Positions 51,958 to 58,928 of a DNA stretch of 64,000 bases are shown one piece after another. The notes beneath the pieces are model-generated. The model did no database searches. It was not told the DNA's origin and saw only the letters and a list, made by a program, of their open reading frames with translations. This DNA is from Mesorhizobium temperatum (GTDB taxonomy: Bacteria; Pseudomonadota; Alphaproteobacteria; Rhizobiales; Rhizobiaceae). A program made the position numbers and the translations under genes. How positions within the stretch are numbered: position 1 is the stretch's first letter; every line of letters begins with the position of its first letter. Location of the stretch: the NCBI RefSeq assembly GCF_002284575.1, contig NZ_NPKJ01000019.1, forward strand, positions 301,865-365,864. Reading direction: 5' to 3'.

Positions 51958-52211
51958 TCCGCAGCCGGCAGCCGCCTGATGGTGAATTCGATGACGTCGC
52001 CCGGCCGCTCGAACCAGCTTTCGATTTCGGTCCAGTAGGCCTGCTTGGGAAAGCGCTCGAACCACTCCTTCGCCTTGAGCCGCGCATCGGAACGCGGCAG
52101 GACGAAGGTCTCGCGCAGGAATCCGTCGCGCGGCATACGCTCGCGCTCGGCGCGCGAACGGTCGAGCCTCTTCTTCAGGCCATCCAGCGGCGGTCTTGCC
52201 GGGGTGCGCAC
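51954..52211 (-). CDS. Conserved small basic protein, unknown function
   Basis: This 85-residue protein reads [20 protein letters not shown], then [20 protein letters not shown] and [20 protein letters not shown], ending [12 protein letters not shown]. The start is GTG at 52211 with GGAG seven bases upstream. It resembles short rhizobial hypothetical proteins that I cannot assign. It is convergent with soxR and divergent from hemF. The balanced composition and clear ribosome site support a real gene. Confidence 0.65.
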   Translation of the reverse strand: MRTPARPPLDGLKKRLDRSRAERERMPRDGFLRETFVLPRSDARLKAKEWFERFPKQAYWTEIESWFERPGDVIEFTIRRLPAAD

Positions 52212-52318
52212 GAAAGAACTCCATTCACACTTGACCCTTGCACCTAAGAGATTAGGGATCGCGGCCGGAAAAGACGAGTCATTTGTCGGGGTACGCGCCC
52301 CACAACCGGAGATAGCAT

Positions 52319-53233
52319 TTGCAACGACCCGAAATACCGGCGGGGCTGCCAGCCGACATCGAACAGAAGAAGAGGAAGGCGCGGCTGTGGTTCGAGACGT
52401 TGCGCGAGCGCATCTGCGCCGCCTTCGAGCAGATCGAACAGGATCTGCAGGGGCCGCAGGCCTCATGGTCGCCCGGCCGCTTCGAAAAGACGCCGTGGGA
52501 GCGCGACGCCGGCAAGGGCGGCGGCGGCACCATGTCGATGATGCGTGGCCGCGTCTTCGAGAAGGTCGGCGTCCACACCTCCACCGTCTATGGCGAGTTT
52601 TCGCCGGAGTTCAGGAAGCAGATGCCGGGCGCCGAGGAAGACCCGCGCTTCTGGGCGAGCGGCATTTCGCTGATCGCCCATCCGTGGAACCCCAACGTGC
52701 CGGCCGTGCACATGAACACGCGCATGGTCGTCACCTCGAGCCAGTGGTTCGGCGGCGGCGCCGACCTGACGCCGGTGCTCGACCGTCGCCGCACCCAGGA
52801 CGACCCGGACACGGTTGCCTTCCACCGGGCCATGCAATTCGCCTGCGAGAAGCACGCTGGCGTCGCCGACCACGCGAAATTCAAGGCCTGGTGCGACGAG
52901 TATTTCTATCTGCCGCACCGCGACGAACCGCGCGGCACCGGCGGCATCTTCTTCGATTGGCTGCATTCGGGTGAGGACAAAGGCGGCTGGAACGCCGATT
53001 TCAACTTCGTCCAGGATGTCGGGCGATCTTTTCTCGTCGTCTACGGACATCTGGTGCGGGCCAATTTCAACGACAACTGGACCGACGGCGACCGTGAAGA
53101 ACAGCTCATTCGCCGCGGCCGCTATGTCGAATTCAACTTGCTTCACGATCGCGGCACCATCTTCGGACTGAAGACCGGCGGCAACGTCGCCTCGATCCTG
53201 TCCAGCCTGCCGCCGGAAGTGAAATGGCCGTAA
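52319..53233 (+). CDS. hemF: Oxygen-dependent coproporphyrinogen III oxidase
   Basis: HemF converts coproporphyrinogen III to protoporphyrinogen IX with oxygen in haem synthesis. The 304-residue protein has [24 protein letters not shown] start, [78 protein letters not shown] and a C-terminal [19 protein letters not shown]. The start is TTG at 52319 ([16 protein letters not shown]), the only plausible codon after an in-frame stop, with GGAGA six bases upstream. Confidence 0.95.
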   Translation: MQRPEIPAGLPADIEQKKRKARLWFETLRERICAAFEQIEQDLQGPQASWSPGRFEKTPWERDAGKGGGGTMSMMRGRVFEKVGVHTSTVYGEFSPEFRKQMPGAEEDPRFWASGISLIAHPWNPNVPAVHMNTRMVVTSSQWFGGGADLTPVLDRRRTQDDPDTVAFHRAMQFACEKHAGVADHAKFKAWCDEYFYLPHRDEPRGTGGIFFDWLHSGEDKGGWNADFNFVQDVGRSFLVVYGHLVRANFNDNWTDGDREEQLIRRGRYVEFNLLHDRGTIFGLKTGGNVASILSSLPPEVKWP

Positions 53234-53480
53234 AATCTGGGTGAGTCGGACGTGAGGCGCAATGAGGTCTAAATCGTTTGATTTTGGCGTCGAATGTGGC
53301 GCGCAGAATATCTTTTTCGTCTAATATCCACTTGAAAAAACAGGACTATTTTTCGTTCCGGGCCGGGAAACGCCGGCGGTTCATCCTCCCTAGAACCGCG
53401 ACCCGACGCGACCGGACGGCCCATCATTGAGTGGGGCACCTTCCCCAAAATGGTGCCCTCATTTTCCAGGAGAGCATGCC
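53234..53480. promoter_or_regulatory. Leader of DUF1344 gene with hairpin
   Basis: The region holds the promoter of the next gene. At 53434-53458, GGGCACC and GGTGCCC pair around an 11-base loop, ten bases before the Shine-Dalgarno. Such a hairpin could protect or regulate the transcript. Nothing else is seen. Confidence 0.4.
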
Positions 53481-53741
53481 ATGCGCACGCTTATTATGTC
53501 GGTTGCGGCTGCTGCCGTTCTTGCCTCTGGTGGCGCTGCCTTCGCAGCGGTCAAGCACACCACGGGCACGGTCAAGACCTATGATGGAACGGCCATGAGC
53601 CTTGTTCTGGATAACGGATCTACCTTTACGCTGCCCAAGGCCTTCAAGAATCCTGGCCTGAAGGCCGGCGAAAAGGTCCGCGTTTCGTGGGACATGAGCG
53701 GCAAGCACAAAATTGCCGAGGCAGTCAGGATCATGAAGTGA
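53481..53741 (+). CDS. DUF1344 periplasmic protein
   Basis: This 86-residue protein has a signal peptide (MRTLIMSVAAAAVLASGGAA) and a single small beta domain. The domain contains TTGTVKTYDGTAMSLVLDNG and FTLPKAFKNPGLKAGEKVRV, ending SGKHKIAEAVRIMK. These blocks match DUF1344, a family of small exported proteins of unknown function frequent in rhizobia. The ATG at 53481 has AGGAGAG six bases upstream. It is monocistronic, with a strong terminator after it. Confidence 0.85.
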   Translation: MRTLIMSVAAAAVLASGGAAFAAVKHTTGTVKTYDGTAMSLVLDNGSTFTLPKAFKNPGLKAGEKVRVSWDMSGKHKIAEAVRIMK

Positions 53742-53793
53742 TCGCCTGCTCGCTGGGGCAAGACGAGGTCTTGCCTCCGGGGTAGCGTAAGAG

Positions 53794-53820
53794 GGCGGAG
53801 CAGCGCTGCTCCGCCTTTTT
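53794..53820 (+). terminator. Rho-independent terminator of DUF1344 gene
   Basis: GGCGGAGCAGC directly followed by GCTGCTCCGCC, then TTTTT. The 22-base palindrome lies about 50 bases after the stop. Confidence 0.85.
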
Positions 53821-53873
53821 CGGTCTCTGCAGCAACCAAAACCATTCGATCGTGTTATGCTGGCTCGGCCAGC

Positions 53874-53937
53874 GCATGACCCGAAACCGAACCGGTTTCC
53901 GACAGAGATCATGCGTCGATCAAAGGTGCTGGAGCTC
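53874..53937. repeat. Short palindromic repeat before DUF1059 gene
   Basis: GCGCATGACCCGAAACCG, AACCGGTTTCCG and GATCATGCGTCGATC form a dyad of the short class (compare 28126 and 30716). It precedes the DUF1059 gene. Confidence 0.65.
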
Positions 53938-53985
53938 CGTGTCAGAGCAGATGCGACGCTCCGAGGAGGAAAAGGGAGAAATCCG

Positions 53986-54171
53986 ATGAAAGAATTCCAC
54001 TGCGGCTCGCTCGTTCCGGGTTGTGACTGGCATACGCGCGCCGAAGAGGAAGCCGAGATCATGCGTCGTGCGGTCGAGCACATGCGTGAGACGCATGGCG
54101 AGACGATCATCCGCGAGACGATGATCGAAGCCATCCGTTCGCGCATCGAAAAGCCCCGCGACGCGGCCTGA
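53986..54171 (+). CDS. DUF1059 small protein
   Basis: This 61-residue protein reads MKEFHCGSLVPGCDWHTRAE, then EEEAEIMRRAVEHMRETHGE. The Cys and His spacing (C6, C13, then His) matches DUF1059, a small Cys/His protein family resembling a zinc-finger-like fold, function unknown. The ATG at 53986 has GGGAGA seven bases upstream. The stop is 10 bases before an inverted-repeat element. Confidence 0.85.
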   Translation: MKEFHCGSLVPGCDWHTRAEEEAEIMRRAVEHMRETHGETIIRETMIEAIRSRIEKPRDAA

Positions 54172-54180
54172 TTTACCTAA

Positions 54181-54323
54181 GAGACTGTTTCGAAATTCGC
54201 TCTGGCGAGTCATATGGTGGTGGTTTCGAGAACCGGAGCGCAGCGGACATTTGGGTCCGTGAGCACCGGAAGCGCAGAAAACGCCATCAGATGGCCGCCA
54301 GAGCAGAGTTTCCAAACGGTCTC
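54181..54323. mobile_element. 143-bp MITE-like element at the cca stop codon
   Basis: Imperfect terminal inverted repeats of about 27 bases (54181-54207 starting GAGACTGTTTCGAAATTCGC; 54296-54323 ending GTCTC) bound a non-coding 143-bp sequence. The flanking bases TAA occur on both sides (54178-54180 and 54324-54326), consistent with a 3-bp target duplication. The right end coincides with the stop codon of cca. Confidence 0.7.
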
Positions 54324-55591
54324 TAACTTTCGAGTGCTTCTGCGGCGCGCTCGAGGAGCGCGCCGCGATCCAGCGCAAAGCCGGACTCGACCCATTCGTT
54401 TTCGAGGTTCTTCAAGGTTGCGCCGAGTTTCGGTCCGGGCGACGCGCCAAGCGTCGTCAGATCGGCGCCCTTGAGCGGAAAGTCGGGCTTTTTCCACTTT
54501 CCGGTGAAGGCCAGCAGGCGCGAGAAGCCGCCGGCTTCGAGCAGCGCGTCATTGTCCTCGACGGCGCGGGCTCGAGCGGAAGCGAGCGACAGCCGCAAGC
54601 GATCGACAACGCCCTGATGATCGCCACGATAGAGCCGTTTTGCGAGTTCGGCTTCGGTCGTCTTCGGCTCGGCAGGCGCTGTCAGCGCCCACTGCCTCAG
54701 ACGGCCGGCATCGCTGACGGAGAATCTCAGCCGCTCAGCGAGCGTCTTCATCCGTGCGGCGTCCGGCGGCACGATCGCTTCCAGCCTGAGCAGCGGGTCC
54801 GGCGTCCAGCCCAGATCCTTCTCGGCCCTGGTCAGCGCATGGATCGCATCGATGCCCCATTTCTCGCTCTCCGGCAGAACGCTGGTGAGCACGCTGGCCT
54901 GGCGCATCCACAGCAAGGCGCGCGATGGATCGGGGGCCGACAGCAACTTCTTCAGCTCGGACCAGACGCGCTCGACCGAGAGTTGGCCGAGCCCCTCCTT
55001 GAGCCGGGCGCAAGCCTTCAGCCCTTCGGCATCCGGCCGGCCGTCGCCATACCAGGCGAAGAAGCGGAAAAAGCGCAGGATGCGTAGATAATCCTCGCGG
55101 ATGCGCGCTTCCGGATCGCCGATGAAGCGCAGCCGGCGCGCCTCGATGTCGGCGACGCCGCCGACAAGGTCGACGATCGTCCCGTCGGCCTCGGCATAGA
55201 GAGCGTTGATGGTGAAATCGCGCCGTTCCGCGTCGGCCTTCCAGTCGCGCCCGAACGACACCTTGGCCCGCCGTCCGTCGGTCTCGATGTCGGCGCGCAG
55301 CGTGGTTACCTCGAACGGCTTCCCGCCGGCGACAATCGTGATGGTGCCGTGCTCGATGCCGGTCGGCACAGCCTTGAAGCCCGCCGCCTCGGCGCGGCGG
55401 ATGGTTTCATCAGGCACGGTCGTGGTGGCGATATCGACGTCGGCGACCGGCTGGCCGATGAGCGCATTGCGCACCGCACCGCCGGCGACACGCGCCTCCT
55501 CGCCGCCATCCGCCAGCGCCGCCAGCAGGCGCTGCAGGTGCCGTTCGCCGAGCCACTCGGCTTTGCCCGCGAGCGACATCCGGCCGCTCAC
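54323..55591 (-). CDS. cca: CCA-adding tRNA nucleotidyltransferase
   Basis: This 422-residue class II nucleotidyltransferase has GGAVRNALIGQPVADVDIAT with the two catalytic Asp, then RRDFTINALYAEADGTIVDL, then RIREDYLRILRFFRFFAWYG. It repairs or adds the 3' CCA end of tRNAs. The start is GTG at 55591, overlapping the NUDIX stop (GTGA); ATG at 55579 is possible. The stop TAG is at the border of a MITE-like element, so the C-terminus (AAEALES) may have been slightly changed. Confidence 0.93.
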   Translation of the reverse strand: MSGRMSLAGKAEWLGERHLQRLLAALADGGEEARVAGGAVRNALIGQPVADVDIATTTVPDETIRRAEAAGFKAVPTGIEHGTITIVAGGKPFEVTTLRADIETDGRRAKVSFGRDWKADAERRDFTINALYAEADGTIVDLVGGVADIEARRLRFIGDPEARIREDYLRILRFFRFFAWYGDGRPDAEGLKACARLKEGLGQLSVERVWSELKKLLSAPDPSRALLWMRQASVLTSVLPESEKWGIDAIHALTRAEKDLGWTPDPLLRLEAIVPPDAARMKTLAERLRFSVSDAGRLRQWALTAPAEPKTTEAELAKRLYRGDHQGVVDRLRLSLASARARAVEDNDALLEAGGFSRLLAFTGKWKKPDFPLKGADLTTLGASPGPKLGATLKNLENEWVESGFALDRGALLERAAEALES

Positions 55592-56223
55592 GTATAGAGC
55601 CTTTCATAGAGCGTCCGGATGATCCCGGCGGTGACGCCCCAGATGCGTTGTCCGTCGTAGGGCATCTCGTAGAAGACCCATTCGAGGTCGTTCCACATGC
55701 GACTGTCGCGGCCGTGGTTGGCCGGGTCCATCAGGAAGCGCAGCGGCACTTCGAAGGCGGCGTCGACCTCCTCAGAATTCAGCGTCAGCGAAAAACCCGG
55801 CCGCACTATTCCCAGCACCGGGGCGATCCGGTAGCCGCTGCCGGAGACATAATCGGGCATGCGGCCGATGATCTCTACCCGGTCCCGGCCGAGCCCGATC
55901 TCCTCGAATGTCTCGCGCAATGCCGCCGCCTCCGGGCTCGGGTCGGTAGGATCGATCGTGCCGCCCGGGAAGGCCACCTGCCCCGAATGGTTGCGCAGGT
56001 TTTCCGCCCGTTTGGTGAGCAGAACCGTGGCATCGTATCCGTGATCGACCACCGGGATCAGCACGGCGGCATCGCGCAATGCCTTTGCGAGCTTTAAACG
56101 CGGATGGCCGGGGTTGAAGCGATGGTCGCCATAATCGTCGGCGGCATGCGCCAGCGGCTGTGCCGCGACGCGGGCGCGAAAATCCTCTGCGGAAAACGGC
56201 GTCGGCGTCACCTTGTCCATCAT
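55588..56223 (-). CDS. NUDIX CoA pyrophosphatase-like hydrolase
   Basis: This 211-residue NUDIX protein has the extended Nudix box GGTIDPTDPSPEAAALRETF followed by EEIG, and the NudL/CoA-specific motif NHSGQVAFPGG just before it. It probably hydrolyses CoA or related diphosphates to 3',5'-ADP and 4'-phosphopantetheine. It overlaps cca by four bases and follows the DUF1285 gene by ten, suggesting one transcript. Confidence 0.9.
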   Translation of the reverse strand: MMDKVTPTPFSAEDFRARVAAQPLAHAADDYGDHRFNPGHPRLKLAKALRDAAVLIPVVDHGYDATVLLTKRAENLRNHSGQVAFPGGTIDPTDPSPEAAALRETFEEIGLGRDRVEIIGRMPDYVSGSGYRIAPVLGIVRPGFSLTLNSEEVDAAFEVPLRFLMDPANHGRDSRMWNDLEWVFYEMPYDGQRIWGVTAGIIRTLYERLYT

Positions 56224-56233
56224 ACGCTGTCCA

Positions 56234-56869
56234 TCATGGGCTCAGCCGCTGCAGTTTTTCGGCCGGCATGATCGGATAGACCGCGCCCCTCGAACGGACG
56301 GCAAACATCCTTCTGCCGCCGACCTCGATCTCTTCGCCATGATCGACCAGTTCGTACATGACCGGCCGCGCCACCAGCGCTTCCAGCCGTCCGCGCACCA
56401 GCACATAGGGTTTCAGGCCACCGGTCGCCTCCTCGTCGACGAAGCGCAGCGGATGCTCCGGCCCGGCCTCGACCACATCGCCGACATTGGTGCGAAAGGT
56501 GATGACTTGGCCATAGCCGGTGCCGCAAACATCCATCTCGACGGCAATGAAAGGCGCATCGACGACGCGGATGCCGACCCTTTCCACCGGCGTCACCAGG
56601 TAGGTCTTGCCGTCTTCGTCCTTGCGCAGCACGGAGGAAAACAGCTGCACCAGCGGCATGCGGCCGATCGGCGTGCCCTGATAGAACCAGGTGCCGTCCT
56701 GTCTGATCTCCATGTCGAGATCGCCGCAAAAAGCCGGGTTCCAGCGCTCCACCGGCGCCGGCCCCTTGCCCGCGCGGGCGGCACGCGAGATCAGCGCCTC
56801 GAGTCCGCGCGCCCCGGTCGCGGTCGTCAAACTTTCATCACGATCTTCGGCGCGTTCTGTCATGGTCAC
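56234..56869 (-). CDS. DUF1285 protein
   Basis: This 211-residue protein matches DUF1285: VERWNPAFCGDLDMEIRQDG, TWFYQGTPIGRMPLVQLFSS, VLRKDEDGKTYLVTPVERVG and DEEATGGLKPYVLVRGRLEA. DUF1285 structures are known but the function is not. The frame opens with GTG at 56869; ATG at 56863 is equally possible. It is the first gene of a DUF1285-NUDIX-cca group and divergent from the MoxR operon, 140 bases away. Confidence 0.87.
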   Translation of the reverse strand: MTMTERAEDRDESLTTATGARGLEALISRAARAGKGPAPVERWNPAFCGDLDMEIRQDGTWFYQGTPIGRMPLVQLFSSVLRKDEDGKTYLVTPVERVGIRVVDAPFIAVEMDVCGTGYGQVITFRTNVGDVVEAGPEHPLRFVDEEATGGLKPYVLVRGRLEALVARPVMYELVDHGEEIEVGGRRMFAVRSRGAVYPIMPAEKLQRLSP

Positions 56870-57009
56870 GAAATAGTCACTGTTGTTCCGCTTGTCAGCC
56901 TAAGTCTGTGATTTAAGTTCAAAGACAGGCACCACGCGAGGCCGAATCGCGGCACTCTGTGGCGTCTAAGGTGCAAGCCGGTATTTCCAACGAGAAGGAT
57001 CGATGCTGC

Positions 57010-58014
57010 ATGAGCGTGATGATCAAGGAAAGCCCGATCAGCGAAAAGGACATGATCGCCCAGGCCGAGACGGCGCTGGCCGACATTTCCAGGGTTCGCG
57101 AGGGCGTCGGCCGCGTCATCTTCGGCCAGGAAAGCGTCGTCGAACGCACGCTGGTGGCGCTGCTGGCCGGCGGCCATGCGCTGCTGGTCGGCGTGCCCGG
57201 CCTTGCCAAGACCAAGCTGGTCGAGACGCTGGGCATCGTGCTCGGCCTCGATTCCCGCCGCATCCAGTTCACGCCCGACCTGATGCCGTCCGATATTCTC
57301 GGCTCCGAGGTGATGGAGCAGGACGAATTCGGCAAGCGCTCCTTCCGCTTCATCTCCGGGCCGATCTTCGCGCAGCTGCTGATGGCCGATGAGATCAACC
57401 GCGCCTCGCCGCGCACCCAGTCGGCGCTGCTGCAGTCGATGCAGGAATACCACGTCACCATTGCCGGTGTCCGCCACGACCTGCCGGCGCCCTTCCACGT
57501 GCTGGCGACGCAGAACCCGCTGGAGCAGGAAGGCACCTATCCGCTGCCCGAGGCGCAGCTCGACCGCTTCCTGATGCAGGTCGACATCCTCTATCCGGAA
57601 ATCGAGGCGGAGCGTCGCATCCTTCTGGAGACCACCGGCATCGAGGACGCCAAGGCGCAGAACGTGCTGCAGCCGGCGCGGCTGAAGGAGATCCAGACCC
57701 TCATTCGCCGCATGCCGGTGCCGGAAAGCGTCGTCGAGGCGATCCTCCAGCTGGTACGCTCGGCGCGACCCGGCCAGGGCAATGCCGAGACCGACAAGCA
57801 CGTCGCCTGGGGCCCCGGCCCGCGCGCCAGCCAGTCGCTGACACTGTGCGCCCGCGCCCGCGCCCTCTATGATGGACGGCTGGCGCCGTCGATAGACGAT
57901 ATCAGAGCGCTGGCCGAGCCGGTGCTGCAGCACCGCATGGCGCTGACCTTCGCCGCCCGTGCCGAGGGCACGACCGTACGCGACGTGGTGGCGAAACTGG
58001 CAAAAGGCATCTGA
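57010..58014 (+). CDS. MoxR family AAA ATPase
   Basis: This 334-residue AAA+ protein shows the MoxR features: VIFGQESVVERTLVALLAGG, Walker A GVPGLAKTKLVETLG, Walker B LLMADEINRASPRTQSALLQ, the Met/Gln sensor region TQNPLEQEGTYPLPEAQLDR and a helical C-terminal domain. MoxR ATPases are chaperones that assemble metallo- or VWA-domain complexes. It is the first gene of a four-gene operon, overlapping the DUF58 gene by one base. The ATG at 57010 is chosen; the ribosome site AAGGA is eleven bases away, so this is uncertain by a few codons. Confidence 0.92.
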   Translation: MSVMIKESPISEKDMIAQAETALADISRVREGVGRVIFGQESVVERTLVALLAGGHALLVGVPGLAKTKLVETLGIVLGLDSRRIQFTPDLMPSDILGSEVMEQDEFGKRSFRFISGPIFAQLLMADEINRASPRTQSALLQSMQEYHVTIAGVRHDLPAPFHVLATQNPLEQEGTYPLPEAQLDRFLMQVDILYPEIEAERRILLETTGIEDAKAQNVLQPARLKEIQTLIRRMPVPESVVEAILQLVRSARPGQGNAETDKHVAWGPGPRASQSLTLCARARALYDGRLAPSIDDIRALAEPVLQHRMALTFAARAEGTTVRDVVAKLAKGI

Positions 58015-58928
58015 TGGCGCGTATAGGCGAGGCCCAGGCACCGGCGGCGACGCGTGACGCGCTCGCCCGCGGCCGGTTGCGGGCGTCGCTGGTGCCGGAC
58101 CTGCTGGTCGAGGCGCGCCGCATCGTCAACACGGTGATCGCCGGCTGGCACGGCCGCCGCAAGCGCGGCATCGGCGAGAATTTCTGGCAGTTCCGGCCCT
58201 ATGTCGAAGGCGATTCCTCGCGTATCGACTGGCGGCGCTCGGCCCGCGACGACCACATCTATGTGCGCGACCGCGAATGGGAGGCTGCCCATACGGTGTG
58301 GCTGTGGGCCGATCCCTCGCCGTCCATGCTCTACAAATCGACCGGAGCCACCGTCTCGAAGGAATCCCGCGCGCTGGTGCTGGCGTTGGCCATGGCCGAG
58401 CTTCTGTCGCGCAGCGGCGAGCGCATCGCCTGGCCCGGGCTGACCGATCCGTTCACCGCCCGCAACGGCGCCGAGCGCATCGCGGCACAACTCACCCATG
58501 CCGGCGAATTGCCGGTGAAGCCCGACCTGTCCGCCATTCGCCGCTTCTGCGACATCGTCATCGTCAGCGACTTCCTCGACCCGGTCGAGGACACCATCGC
58601 CTGGCTCGACGTGCTCGCCCGCCACGGCGTGCGTGCCCATTTGATCGAGGTCGCCGACCCGGCCGAGGAGAGATTCCCCTATGCCGGCCGCACCGAATTC
58701 ACCGATCCCGAGACCGGCGACAAGCTGACCGCCGGCCGTGCCGAAACGCTCGGCGATGAATACCGACTGCTTTACATCGCCCGCCGTCAGGAACTGACCG
58801 ACTGGTGCAAGCGGCTCGGCTGGAGCTTCACCGTCAACCACACCGACCGCCTTGCCTCCGATGCGCTGGTGCGAGTCCACATGGCGATGACCGTCGATGG
58901 CAGCTCAGCCGGGAGGATCCGCACATGA
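58014..58928 (+). CDS. DUF58 (VWA-like) protein
   Basis: This 304-residue protein has the DUF58 core: GENFWQFRPYVEGDSSRIDW followed by RRSARDDHIYVRDREWE, then LWADPSPSMLYKS. The last is a VWA-like metal-site region (DPSxS). The second half includes DIVIVSDFLDPVEDTIAWLD. DUF58 proteins accompany MoxR ATPases. It is translationally coupled to moxR (TGATG) and overlaps the next gene by four bases. It has no signal peptide or membrane helix, so it is probably cytoplasmic. Confidence 0.92.
   Translation: MARIGEAQAPAATRDALARGRLRASLVPDLLVEARRIVNTVIAGWHGRRKRGIGENFWQFRPYVEGDSSRIDWRRSARDDHIYVRDREWEAAHTVWLWADPSPSMLYKSTGATVSKESRALVLALAMAELLSRSGERIAWPGLTDPFTARNGAERIAAQLTHAGELPVKPDLSAIRRFCDIVIVSDFLDPVEDTIAWLDVLARHGVRAHLIEVADPAEERFPYAGRTEFTDPETGDKLTAGRAETLGDEYRLLYIARRQELTDWCKRLGWSFTVNHTDRLASDALVRVHMAMTVDGSSAGRIRT

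Noticed and set aside
53380..53400. An extracytoplasmic sigma factor (EcfG) promoter before the DUF1344 gene
   Set aside because: GGAAAC is present but the CGTT-like -10 is at the wrong distance.
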